64,000 nt of DNA. Source: Delphinus delphis (taxonomy: Eukaryota; Chordata; Mammalia; Artiodactyla; Delphinidae). This document shows, piece after piece, positions 10,788-20,464 of the stretch. The first letter of the stretch is position 1, and each line of letters begins with the position of its first letter. The position numbers and the translations under genes are program-made. The notes under the pieces were generated by a model. The model did not search any database, had not been told where the DNA came from, and saw only the letters and a list, made by a program, of their open reading frames with translations. The stretch covers positions 20,963,730 through 21,027,729 of the forward strand of contig NC_082697.1 in NCBI RefSeq assembly GCF_949987515.2. Direction: 5' to 3'.

Positions 10788-12814
10788 ATAGAAAGGACCA
10801 AAATGTCCAACTCTGGAGGACTGGTTACATTTACACAGCGGAAAGGAGCAAAAGGCAAATTTTGCCTGATCTAGCGTTTCAGTATAAACAGCATTCGGTA
10901 GGACCTTCTGTTTATCTGAGGTATGTGAGACCCAGGATTCTGCCCTCAGGGAGGGTGTGTATACACAGATGACCAGTGGTCTCCCCGACTCTGCCTCATA
11001 CCACGTTGCAGTCCTCCCTCCAGCAAATGCATGAGCCGGTCTCTGCGAAAATGCTATCTCTTGTCCCTGGTTAATGTATCTTTTCTACCTCACCTCCTCC
11101 AAGAACCCTTCCTTGATTTCCCTCTCTCTGTCCCCAGCCAATCTGGGCTCCCAACAGCTCTACCTGAGGGAATGTTATGACCCCAGTGAACAGATAAGGC
11201 AATCGAACCTCCATAAATGTGGGGAGCAGCCCCCCATCCAGTGCTGAGGGGAGCAGTATATAAATACCCTAGATCCCTTGCCCCTTGGACAGTTTATTTC
11301 TGAGGCTTTGTTTTAGCATCTTTTAAAAAAATACTACAAATGAATCTATATACAAAACAGAAACAAACAGACATAGAAAACAGCATGGTTATGAAAGGTG
11401 TGGGGGAGGGACAAATTAGGAGTATGGGATTAACAGATACAAACTGCTGCACATAACATAGATACACAAGGATCTACTGTATAGCACAGGGAACTATATT
11501 CAGTATCTTGTAGTAACCTATAATGGAATATAATCTGCCAAAAAAAAAAAAAGCCTGAATCAGTTTGCTGTATCCCTGAAACTAACACAATATTGTAAAT
11601 CAACTATATTCCAATTCTTTAAAACTGAGGTATAACATCCGTAGAGGTGTAACCTAAAGGGCACTAATCTTAAAGGTATTGCCAGGTAATTTTTACATGT
11701 TTATGCACCCATGTAGCCACCGCCCAGAGCAAGATGCAGGGCATTCATTCCCAGCACCCCTGCAGGCTCCCTGTGCCCCTTCCGGGTGGTAACCACCATT
11801 CTGACATCAATTTTTAAAATTTATTTATTTATTGGCTGCGTTGGGTCTTCGTTGCTGCACTTGGGCTTTCTCTAGTTGCCGCGAGCGGGGGCTACTCTTC
11901 GTTTCAGTAGGCGGGCTTCTCATTGCGGTGGCTTCTCTTGCTGCGGAGCACGGGCTCTAGGCGTGCGGGCTTCAGTAGTTGTGGCACGCGGGCTCAGTAG
12001 TTGTGGCACACAGGCTTAGTTGCTCCGCAGCATGTGGGATCTTGCTGGACCAGGGCTCGAACCCATGTCCCTGCATTGGCAGGCGGATTCTTAACCACTG
12101 CTCCCCCAGGGAAGTCCCTAGTTTTCTTTTTTTTTTAATATATATTTTTTTGTTTTTTGTTTATTTTTTGGCTGTGCTGCACAGCGTGTGGGATCTTAGT
12201 TCCCCGACCAGGGATCAAACCTGTGCCCCCTGCACTGGAAGTGCAGAGTCTTAACCACTGGACTGCCAGGGAAGTCCCTGACATCTAGTTTTAAGGCATA
12301 TGTTTTCAAACTCGAGCAAAAATTTTCCAGCGGAACTGTTCCCATCACTGAGGCGGTAGCTGGTTTAATGATACGCCTCTCCTGGCCACCTTGCCTTTCT
12401 CATCTCACATCACTACTCTCTTACAGTGTTTCCCGGAATCATCTCCCAAATCAACTACTCGCACCCAAATCTTTATCTCTGTTGGCTAGTGGGGAACCCA
12501 GCTAAGACTAGTAACGTGCCCAAGTGGCCCAGGGGTTGGGTGACGAGGCCAGAACCCGAGCCAGGTTTGCCTGGCTGGGAAGCCTGCACCACCCCAAGGG
12601 AGAGAGTCCCCTCTGTGTCCCCCGCCGTACCCAGCGCCGCCTGGGGCCAAGCGGGTCAGCCAAGTCCAGCCAACAACCACAGCTCCTTACCATACTCCAG
12701 GCCCTTGTCGGTGATCCTGGCGACCAGGCCAGGGTTGGCACCCAGGGCCCCCGGGGTGGATGTGAGCAGTATTCCCAGCAGGAGGGAGGACAGGGCCCCA
12801 GCCGAGGTCCCCAT
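3828..12814 (-). CDS. LBP: Lipopolysaccharide-binding protein, N-terminal part (coding exons 1-5; gene continues past position 1)
   Basis: LBP is a serum acute-phase protein, mainly from liver, that extracts LPS from micelles and hands it to CD14 and the TLR4/MD-2 pathway. The five exons join to 588 nt, residues 1-196, with an open frame. The signal peptide is MGTSAG...GALG (25 residues) and the mature protein begins [13 protein letters not shown], as in human. Exon 3 carries the KWKVRK segment; R119, K120 and K124 (mature 94, 95 and 99) correspond to residues reported as needed for LPS binding in human LBP. Cys159 is the first disulfide cysteine; its partner lies in the unseen exon 6. Paralogy with the neighbouring BPI shows in identical lengths of exons 2, 3 and 5. 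Confidence 0.95.
4488..4643 (-). CDS. LBP: LBP exon 4 (residues 123-175)
   Basis: 156 nt, with acceptor CCTCTAG|GAAACT and donor TTGGG|GTAGGT. It encodes [21 protein letters not shown] through [16 protein letters not shown]. Two codons shorter than BPI exon 4, as in human LBP. Confidence 0.95.
4950..5940 (+). mobile_element. Old L1 3' region (L1M-like)
   Basis: Degenerate L1 ORF2 end and 3' UTR, with recognisable segments such as 'tacagtgaaatattaccc', 'acatactatacgatttcatt' and 'gaattgtatactttaaaatgg'. Strongly diverged; LBP intron 3. Confidence 0.7.
5941..6130 (+). mobile_element. Short CHR-type SINE
   Basis: Head gggacttccctggtggtcca, B-box region ggtttgatccctggtcgggg, A-rich tail. Inserted at the end of the old L1. 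Confidence 0.88.
6602..6978 (+). mobile_element. MaLR-type LTR (ERVL-MaLR)
   Basis: Contains gggctgaactgtgtcccccc, 'cttgatcttggacttgcagcc' and 'gtgagaaaataaatttctgt', the polyadenylation region of MST/MLT-class LTRs. Noncoding. Subfamily not determined. Confidence 0.7.
7060..7290 (+). mobile_element. Probable ERVL-class LTR 3' end
   Basis: Motif 'gataaagtacttgcacttga' followed by 'cttggggtctgct' resembles a class III LTR polyadenylation region. A similar sequence occurs near 40,690. Family name uncertain. Confidence 0.4.
7353..7481 (-). CDS. LBP: LBP exon 3 (residues 80-123)
   Basis: 129 nt, with acceptor TCTCCAG|CCTGAA and donor ATACT|GTAAGT. It encodes [20 protein letters not shown] through GKWKVRKRI, including the basic LPS-contact stretch. 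Confidence 0.95.
7482..8629. other. LBP intron 2
   Basis: About 7,650-7,830 and 8,390-8,450 look like reverse-oriented MIR fragments ('tttacagataaggaagctga'). No other element recognised. Confidence 0.4.
8630..8744 (-). CDS. LBP: LBP exon 2 (residues 42-80)
   Basis: 115 nt, with acceptor ATCCACAG|TGGCCC and donor CCACAG|GTGGGG. It encodes [21 protein letters not shown] through HYEFH. Confidence 0.95.
9271..10495 (+). mobile_element. 5'-truncated L1, ORF2 C-terminal part and 3' UTR
   Basis: A 17-bp perfect duplication AAAAAGCACCCTTGCTT lies at 9,254-9,270 and 10,496-10,512. The ORF2 frame is readable from 9,271 to its natural stop near 10,086, apart from one in-frame TAG at 9,754-9,756. It includes the C-terminal Cys-rich segment (CWRGCGEKG...HCWWEC). 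Antisense to LBP in intron 1. Confidence 0.95.
10574..10750 (+). mobile_element. CHR-2 type SINE with internal deletion
   Basis: The head runs directly from 'gcagcggttc' into 'atgccctggtccgggaag', so about 40 bp between the A- and B-box regions are missing; the break is at GGTT. The rest (gagccatggccgctgagcct ... A-tail) is typical. Confidence 0.9.
10751..10790. repeat. (TA)n microsatellite at SINE tail
   Basis: About 16 TA units followed by GTATGTATA, grown from the SINE A-tail. Confidence 0.95.
11325..11624 (+). mobile_element. L1 3' UTR fragment
   Basis: Matches the L1 3' end ('ctgtatagcacagggaacta', 'cagtatcttgtagtaaccta', 'attgtaaatcaactatattc'). Confidence 0.8.
11809..12117 (-). mobile_element. 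CHR-1 type SINE, nested in the target-site copy of the next SINE
   Basis: Reverse complement of the long CHR body, from 'ggctgcgttgggtcttcgtt' to 'ccagggaagtcc'. It splits the left duplication copy of the adjacent SINE (CTGACATC before it, CTAGTTTT after it). Confidence 0.93.
12126..12277 (-). mobile_element. Short CHR-type SINE with 15-bp target-site duplication
   Basis: Reverse CHR head ending ggactgccagggaagtcc. The right copy of CTGACATCTAGTTTT is at 12,278-12,292; the left copy is interrupted by the preceding SINE. Confidence 0.92.
12691..12814 (-). CDS. LBP: LBP exon 1 coding part (residues 1-41)
   Basis: 124 nt. The start context is CCCAGGATGGGG (A at -3, G at +4). It encodes the signal peptide ([15 protein letters not shown]) and [16 protein letters not shown]. 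The donor is TATG|GTAAGG, phase 1, as in BPI exon 1. Confidence 0.96.
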
Positions 12815-12859
12815 CCTGGGCTCCCAGAGGGCTGGGCCAGGTCTGTCGCAGCCTCAGGC

Positions 12860-12980
12860 TGGGCCCAGCTCCCTTAAGTAACTGAGGCCTGAGCCCTGGG
12901 GCAGCTCCTGAGTGAGGCGGGTTCCTGGAATCAGGAAGGGGAGGCCTAGTGACTGGAACCTGCTTGCAACACTGTTGGGG
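12860..12980 (-). promoter_or_regulatory. Probable LBP acute-phase promoter (STAT-type and C/EBP-type sites)
   Basis: A perfect palindromic STAT site TTCCTGGAA lies at 12,922-12,930, about 110 bp before the LBP ATG. A C/EBP-like GTTGCAAGC (minus strand) lies at about 12,962-12,970, and a weak TATA-like TACTTAAG at about 12,871-12,878. Published work on human LBP reports STAT3- and C/EBP-driven acute-phase induction. The assignment here is by motif and position. Confidence 0.6.
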
Positions 12981-15900
12981 TCATGGGTCATACTTAAAAG
13001 CCTGTTGTCGCCGCCCCGGGTGAGAGGATGGGTTGGCCTGGGCCCAGGTGACACTGTTTGTCCCCTCTTCCCACAAAAAGACCCCACGTTCATTTCCAGG
13101 AAGGCCCGGTTTTATAGAGGCTCAGAGGGGCCGGGTCACCGGCTCAAGCTCACACACCCGGCAGGTGGCAGAGCTGGGAGTCCAAGCCAGCTGAGTTATA
13201 TACTCACCTGTTTATGTGAAAAAGAAATCTCCGCCCCACACCCCTGCTTCCCATCCCCTATGGGAAAACAGGCTTCTCAAGCCTTGCTAGTGGTAAAATC
13301 TTCTGGAAGGCAACTTGGCAAATCCTTAAACACCTGCATGCCCAGTGACCCAGTAATTCTACTGCTGGAACTTGACTCTAAGTACATAATTAAGTCAGTG
13401 TGGAAATATGTCACAGCAGTAGGATGCCCTTTGCTGCTCCGTGTGACATCGGCAAGGTCAGAGTGGGACCCTAAGGCGTTCAACAAAAGCGCACTGGGTA
13501 TACTAACTCTCATACATTTAAAGTGAGACTGTAGAAATAAATGTATTTCTTGATACTTCAGAAAGATGCTTATGAGGGGCCCATTGCCAATGGCATCATA
13601 GGGCGAGGTTCTATTTCTTTGTTCTATTCTCACGTTTGCCAATCTGGAAAATTCTTAGCAAGGAGTTACGAGGGATTGTTTCTGGTTGGATGGGCAGGAT
13701 TATGAGTGTTTTGGAAAACTTTTTGTTTGCTGGTATTTCAATTTTTATTTTGTTGGGATATATTGTATTTGCAGTAAGTAGAGAAAATAAAATTTTATTT
13801 TGGGAAACAAAATTTATAGTAGGGATTGTGCTTAATTTGTAGGGATCTCTAGCCTCCCAAGAACTCCCTATATTCGTGAGTTTTGTTTTGCCCCCACCTC
13901 CAGGAAGCCTTCCCCGATCACCTCAATATTTCCCTGGATTAGAGGAAGGTCCTCCTCTGAGATCCCAGAAACCTTTGTACTTTCTCCATCATAGCATTAA
14001 ACCACTCTCTGCTTTTCTGTAATTGTGGTACTTTAAAAATATGCCCACAAATTCTTTGATACTCTTTCCATCAAAAGGTGGGGTCTCTGTGTCTTCATTT
14101 TGAAATTGGGTGGGTCTTTGGACTGCCTCAATACACTGACTGTGGCAGGAGGGACAGGGTTTCTTCCCAGTGGGTCATAAAAGGCACTGGATTTGGGGTT
14201 GGGATCAGAACTTCCCATGCTGAGCACAGGGAAACCCACACTGGGGCCTCTCTGCTCCTCTGTGTCCGTTTGTTTCTGTCCATCAGGCTGAGGTTCTGGG
14301 CTCCTGTGTCCCACCCCCCAATCCCCCTGCAAGAGGCCTGAGTGCTCCTGAGGGCAGGGCTGAGCCTTGTGAGTCCTGTGATCCTTCCAGCTCCGGGTGG
14401 GAACTGGCAGGAAAGCAGCATTTATTGAGCGCCTACGATGTGCGGGCCACCATGCTGGTTATGCCACACAGCCCCTCTCGGCCCTGCAGCAGCCCATTAC
14501 GGTGAGTGTTGAAGTCTCGTTTTGAGCTGAAAAAACTGAGGCTCAGAGGGGTGAAGTGATTAAGCCATAGTCACCCAGCAGGGGTTTGAACCCGGATCAG
14601 TGGAATGCCATTCCAAAGCGATGGTCAGAGAAGGCTTCTCTGAGGTGACATGCTGAGCTGGGACCCTAAGGATGAGGACGATGTGACCTTTGGAAGAGCC
14701 ATTCCAGGCCAGCAAAGAACAAGGACAAAAGCCTGGCAGCAGTGTGCCTGGGGGCATCTGCTCCCTGGACTCTGACTGCGGAGGTAGGGAGGGGTGCTGG
14801 GCTGGGAGCCGGGAAACCAAGGTTCGGATCTGGCTTCTGCCGGGCCATGGGGCCCTCGGCAAGCCTTGTCTCCTCCTGCGCCCAAGTTTCCCTCTGTAAA
14901 ATGAGGGGGACAGAGCAGGTGACTCCCATGGGCCCTTCCAGCTGGGAGACGAGGGAGGACATTCTAGAGAGTGAGGACCTCATGGGGACACAGATGTCAC
15001 GCTTCCTCTGGCAGAGATCTGAGAACGTCCAGGCTGGGGGCTGTTTGCAGGGGCGGGAGTTCCCATAGCAGTGAGCTTTGGACCTTAGAACTCCCCGGCT
15101 GGCCAGCGTGCCCCATGGGCCCAGGCCCGGCCTCCACCGCCACAGGTGCCCACCCCCAGGTCAAGGTCCCTGCTGGTGACCCAGGACCCAGCAGAGGCCC
15201 CTGGGAGCAGCATGAATCCAACACTGGTCAGAACCCCTGGACTTTTCTCCTACCAGTCTGTCCATCCACCTCCACGAAAGCCAAAGCCGCTGTCACTCCC
15301 CCACCATCGAGTCCTACAGCAGAGAAAACGCTCTCCCTTTTAGCAGGAACGGTGTTTAGTGTGTTCTGATTACAAAAGTCTCGAAAAGAATTTGGAAAAC
15401 CCAGAATTTGGAAACCACAGTGCCTGGAATACTGAGCAGCACATGGTAGATAATTGAGTGAATGAACGTAAACGGGAAAAGTGAAAGGTTAAGGGCATGG
15501 ATGCTGGGACCAGGTGGCCTGGCTTTGAATCCTGGCTCGCCCACTGGGTGAACTTGGGCACGCTGACTCACTTTTCTCATCTGTAGCTGGGCTCAGCCAA
15601 AGGCCAGCACAGCAGGAGGTCGGAGGTTAGGAAGAGAGCAGGGTCAGGCCCTTCTCCCTGCTTCCTCCTTGCTTTGGATTTTAAGTCTGGCCGCGGTTGC
15701 ATCACTCTTGACACTCCTCTCACCCTTGGCTCCAGCCTCCCCATCTCCCCCCCAAGGCTGGGACTCCCCTACTGCTTTCTTTGCTGCTTCAAGCCTAGGG
15801 AGGCTAGTTCCTGGGGGCCTCCCATCCTTCACAGGTTTCCTTAAGCCTGTCCCCCAGCTCTGTAAATAGCCCCTTCATTCGAATCCCGAGAACCATCTGA

Positions 15901-16390
15901 GCTGGATTCTGATTTCCTGCCTAGACCCTGATGGACAGTTGGTACACTGAGTATTTCTTCTGTTATTGACCTTTTGTAGCAAATGCCTTCCTCTCGTGGA
16001 GAGCTCTGAATTCTTTTCCAAAGTCTGAACAGGTCTTGTGCGGGAACAGTAGCCTGTGAGACAGAACTAAAAGTACAGAGCAACCCTCACTCTGCCACCA
16101 AGGATGTCTCTGGGGGCCATCTTCCGTGGGGAGGTGAGATCCTCTTGGGTCTTGTAGGTCACACGTGGTTTTGCAGAGGAGAGAGCCGAGCGTCCAAGAG
16201 AAGGAAGCAGGGTGTGTCGAAACACAGAGCCAGAACACGTGACACACTGGCAGCAAGGAAGCCTGGGTCCCTGTCTAGGCTCTGCTCCTGATGTGCTGTG
16301 TGACACGGGGTAAACCATGCCCCTCTCTGATCCTCACTTTGCCTCCAAATGCAGATGAAGGTGTTGGACTAGGACAGTGTTCCTCGGATC
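12981..16390. other. BPI-LBP intergenic region, proximal part
   Basis: Contains old L1-like remnants (about 13,270-13,560 and 13,640-13,850), a MaLR/MLT1-like piece (14,035-14,200) and MIR-like pieces (about 14,500-14,600, 15,490-15,600, 16,240-16,370). No exon seen. Confidence 0.45.
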
Positions 16391-16400
16391 CCAGGGATCT

Positions 16401-17213
16401 CATTTATTTATTTTAAAATTTATTTTCATTGACATATAATTGACAGGTAAGTTTAAGCTGTACAACGTGTTGACTTGATGTATTTATATATTGCAGTATG
16501 ATCACCACTGTAGCGTTAGCTGACACCTCTATCACAGCACACAATTATCATTTCTTTTTTGTGGTGGGAATAAGTAAGATCTAGTTTCTTAGCAACTTTG
16601 AAGTTTATGATACAGTATTCTTGTCTGTAATCACGATGCTGGGCATTAGACCTACAGGACTTATTTATCTACTAGTTCCAAGTTTGGAGCCTTAAATATC
16701 ATCTCCCCAGTTCCCCCCTGCCCCAGGCTCCCAGTAATCACCATTCTACTCTCATTTTTACGAGCTCAGCTCTTTTAGATTCCACATATAAATGATATCA
16801 TACAATATTTATCTTTTTTTTTGCTTAGCATAATGCCCTCAAGGGCCATGTCATTGCAAATGACAGGATTCCCTCCTTTTTCATGGCTGAATAATAGTCC
16901 ATTGCGTATAGATATGCAAATTCCAGATGTGGAGATAAGGGAATGCTTGTAGACTGTTGGTGGGAATGTAAATTGGTACAGCCACTGGGGAAAGAGTATG
17001 AAAGTCCCTCAAAAGATTAAAAATAGAACTGCTGTATGATCCAGCAATTCCACTTCTGGATATATATGCAAAGGAAATGAAAACAGGATGTTGAAGAGAT
17101 ATCCGCACCCCAGTGTTTATTGCAGCATTATTCACAATAGCCAAGACATGGAAACAACCCAAGAGTCCGTCAACGGATGAATGGATAAGGAAGTTGTGGT
17201 ATGTATATATACA
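16401..17213 (-). mobile_element. L1 copy with 5' inversion (twin-primed)
   Basis: 16,401 to about 16,917 reads as L1 ORF2 end/3' region on the minus strand. About 16,927-17,213 is the immediately upstream L1 segment in plus orientation. CCAGGGATCT at 16,391-16,400 and 17,214-17,223 brackets the whole, so it is one insertion. Confidence 0.85.
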
Positions 17214-17565
17214 CCAGGGATCTTGTTAAATACAAATTCTGATTCATCACGTTCCTTTGGTAGATGAGACTCTGCTTGTCTCACAAGCTCCAGGTGGTGG
17301 CAATCCTGGACTGTACTTTGAGAACAATGGACTAAGTGGGCCTCAAGTTCCCTCCAAGCTCAGTGATTTTATACCTCTGTTCACTCTTATTTTTGGCACG
17401 GTTTTCTGTGGTGGTGCCTGCACTCCTGAGCACATTGGCTCTAGTTGAAGAGAAGGATGTCGTGAAGACCTGCCTGTTTGGAGCTCTGTAGGCACTCTGG
17501 AGTTTGATGTCTATGGCTGCCCCCTCTCTCAACCCAGTCACCTGCAGCTCTGTGATGTGTGTGCA

Positions 17566-17567
17566 TG

Positions 17568-17606
<39 letters not shown>
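17566..17606. repeat. (AC)n microsatellite
   Basis: About 17-18 AC units interrupted only at the ends. Confidence 0.97.
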
Positions 17607-17607
<1 letters not shown>

Positions 17608-18184
17608 TGAGCCCTGAGGCATGTGGATTTACAGAAAAAAAAAATAGTACTGTCAGTGCCGATCCAATATGGTTTGAGATTGTGTCACCTACTTGGGATG
17701 CCAGGAGATGTCACCTGCTGAAGCAGGGCTGGCCATGAGGACACACAGCCTCTCACCCCGGGGAAACTCTAAGGAACTTGAAAACCCTCCCATGTCTCCC
17801 TCCACCCCTTCTCCGCCTCTGCAATTGGCAGCATCTAAAATTCGAGCCATAGCCTCATTTCAACAGGTCTTAATAGCTTTCGGGACTCTAAGGAGCTTCT
17901 GTTAAAATGAAAATGTCTCAGCAAGAAAAGATTCTTTAATAGTTGCCAGAGTTCACTTTATTGGATTCCTTTCCTGGAAGTCCAGAGGGCCCTTGCTTTT
18001 ACAGAAGGGGAGGCTGAGACCGAGGTGGGGAAGACCAGCCACACGGTGAATCCATCACTGAACCCAGATTTCTAGCCAGGCAGTGGTTCTGTTTCTTGGG
18101 GTCAGGCCCATCCTGGCAGGCAGCCCTGGATCATACTTTGAAAATCATGACAAAGTGGTTTTGGATTCAAATCCCAGATCATTT

Positions 18185-18470
18185 AAAAACTAAATATTTA
18201 TTGAGTGTCACCTGTACGGCAGGCATTGGGAAGAGACCTGTGGCAAGCCAGATATAGTCCTTACAGTAGAGTGAGGATTAGTGAGTTTTTGATTTGATTC
18301 TCATAACCACGCTTTGAGATGGGTATTATTATGATCCTAATTTTACAGATGAGAAGATTGAAGGCCAGAGGCTTAATTGCTCAAGGTCACACAGCTGGTA
18401 AACAGCAGAGCAGGGATTTGAATCCACGGTGTCTGGGACCACAGCTTCTGCTTTTAACCACCATGGCATG
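18185..18470 (-). repeat. MIR, reverse orientation
   Basis: Contains 'ttttacagatgagaagattg', 'caaggtcacacagctggtaa' and 'gggatttgaatcc', a well-preserved reverse MIR. Confidence 0.75.
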
Positions 18471-18774
18471 AGCTCATCAATGGTACCACTCATTCCTCAC
18501 AACACCCTCACGCCACAGGGGAGGGCAAGGTTCTACCTCTACTTTTCAGAGGAGGAAATAGAGGATTAGAGAGGTTAAGTGCCATTCGCAAAGTTGTGCA
18601 GCCCAAGAGGGATTGGGTTGACACCTCTTCTTCTCTCCCCCTGTAGGGTGCCCCTCCTTCATATTTAAGTCAGCACTGCCAAAAGGAGCCCCAAGTGGGC
18701 AATGCTTAACCAGAAGTGAAACTGCTCTGATGATGAGCTTTTAGGCAGTCCACAGTGGACAGCTCAATTCTTTT

Positions 18775-19015
18775 TTTTTTAAACACCTTTATCAACATAT
18801 TTCACATACCATAACATCCACCCACTTCAAGTGTACAGTTCAATGGGTTTTAGTATAGGGTTGGCCAAAAAATTCGCTCGGGTTTTTAACGGAAAGAGCC
18901 GAACGAACTTCTTGGCCAGCCCTGTACATTCACAGGGTTGTGCAACTCTCGCCGTAATCTAATTTTAGAAGATTTTCTGCACCTCCCCCCTAAAGAAACC
19001 CTGTACCCATTAGCC
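18775..19015 (-). mobile_element. Old L1 fragment split by a MITE
   Basis: Sequence such as 'caccttatcaacata'-type and 'caagtgtacagttcaatggg' before, and 'cattcacagggttgtgcaac' after, the MITE forms one L1M-like fragment in reverse orientation. Confidence 0.65.
18856..18924. mobile_element. Mariner-type MITE
   Basis: 69 bp, flanked by TA dinucleotides. It is almost entirely two inverted arms of about 32 bp (AGGGTTGGCCAAAAAATTCG left, CAGGGCTGGCCAAGAAGTTC complement right). No transposase. Inserted in an old L1. Confidence 0.85.
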
Positions 19016-19203
19016 ATCATTTGGAGTGAGCAGTGCTTAGCCTGAAGGGAGAAGCCGCTCTAACAGTGGTTTTGTAGGCAGCGTGGCAGATAATTTGGAG
19101 TGTGTTGGGGGGATGCCCCTCACATCAGACCTCCAAACAACTGCCTATTTCTCAGCCACTAGTAAGAGGTCTCCAGGGCACACTGTGTTCCACTCACTAG
19201 TCT

Positions 19204-19465
19204 TTTTTTTTTTTTTCCCGTTGCTGTGCATGGGTTTTCTCTAGTTGCAGCGAGTGGGGGCTACTCTTTGTTGTGGTGCGCAGGCTTTTCATTGCGGTGG
19301 CTTCTCTTTGTTGTGGAACACAGGCTCGAGGCATGTGGGATGCAGTAGTTGTGGCGCACGGGCCCAGCCGCTCCGCGGCATGTGGGATCTTCCCGGACCT
19401 GGGCTTGAACCCGTGTCCCCTATATTGGCAGGTGGATTCTTAACCACTGAGCCACCAGGGAAGTC
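19204..19465 (-). mobile_element. CHR-1 type SINE
   Basis: Reverse CHR body ending 'gccaccagggaagtccc'. Imperfect flanking repeat CACTCACTAGTCT / CACTCACAGGTCT. Confidence 0.93.
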
Positions 19466-19619
19466 CCACTCACAGGTCTTTAGATCCAAGAAATAATTGT
19501 ACTTTTTTCTATAGAAAGTGGGGCACGGGCTGCCTGAATGTTTTGGAAAGTAGAGGGTAGGCGTGGGAAGGGGCCGACCATCTTCAAAGAGAATGATGGG
19601 AGATGAAGTGAGGGTGGGA

Positions 19620-19830
19620 AAAGGCAGGGTTATGTCCCCTTACTTATCTGTTATGCTCCCACCCCAGCCAGAGGGGTCTTTAAAAAATGAGAATTAGATT
19701 GTGTCCTTCTCCTGCTCAAAACTCTCCAATGGCTTCCCTCATTTTTTGGAACAAAATCCAGAGTCTTTAACAGTCTTCAAGGCCTTCCAGCCTCATCCCA
19801 TGCTGTGCTCCATTCGCCCTCTTCCAGCCT
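19620..19830 (+). mobile_element. L2 fragment
   Basis: Typical L2 text ('ctgctcaaaactctccaatg', 'caaggccttccagcctcatc'). Confidence 0.6.
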
Positions 19831-19953
19831 AACAAGCTGCTTTTCTCTGTTCCTATTCAGTGCCTCCATTAGTCTTTGGCCAACAGAAAAAGTGCACCCT
19901 CTTGGAGGACAAATTAGAGAAAGGGTTTTGTTCCCTCAGCCTGGTGCCTTTTT

Positions 19954-20119
19954 TTTTTTTTTTTTTTTTTTTGCGGTACGCGGGCCTCTCACTGTTGTGG
20001 CCTCTCCCATTGCGGAGCACAGGCTCCGGACGCGCAGGCTCAGCGGCCATGGCTCACACGAACCCGTGTCCCCTGCATCGGCAGGCGGACTCTCAACCAC
20101 TGCGCCACCAGGGAAGCCC
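19954..20119 (-). mobile_element. CHR-2 type SINE with internal deletion
   Basis: T-tract and reverse CHR-2 body. About 45 bp are missing between 'ccatggctcac' and 'acgaacccgtg'. The flanking duplication AGCCTGGTGCCTTTTT is present on both sides. Confidence 0.93.
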
Positions 20120-20219
20120 CAGCCTGGTGCCTTTTTACAGTGCACTGCCTAGGCAACTGAAACCAGTAGTCCTGCCTTCAATATGCCAAACCCCAAACAG
20201 GCCAGATTTGGACATCTGG

Positions 20220-20400
20220 GAGGAGTAGAAAGAGCACGGGCTCTGATGACATAAAAGGCAGGAATCCCAGCTCAGCCACTTACCAGATGTGTAATCCAGG
20301 GACTGACTCAATCTACAAGGACTGAACAAATCTCACCCTGGGGGATGGAAAGTGCTGTGAGGATTAAATGAAATCATTAGTGTGCTGTGCTTGATCAATG
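20220..20400 (+). repeat. MIR
   Basis: 'agagcacgggctctgatgac' to 'gaggattaaatgaaatcatt' follows the MIR consensus. Confidence 0.65.
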
Positions 20401-20464
20401 TCCCTCCCTTCGTGGCCCCAGAGTCGCTACCTCCATTTAACAGAGAATCAATGATGTTAGCAGA

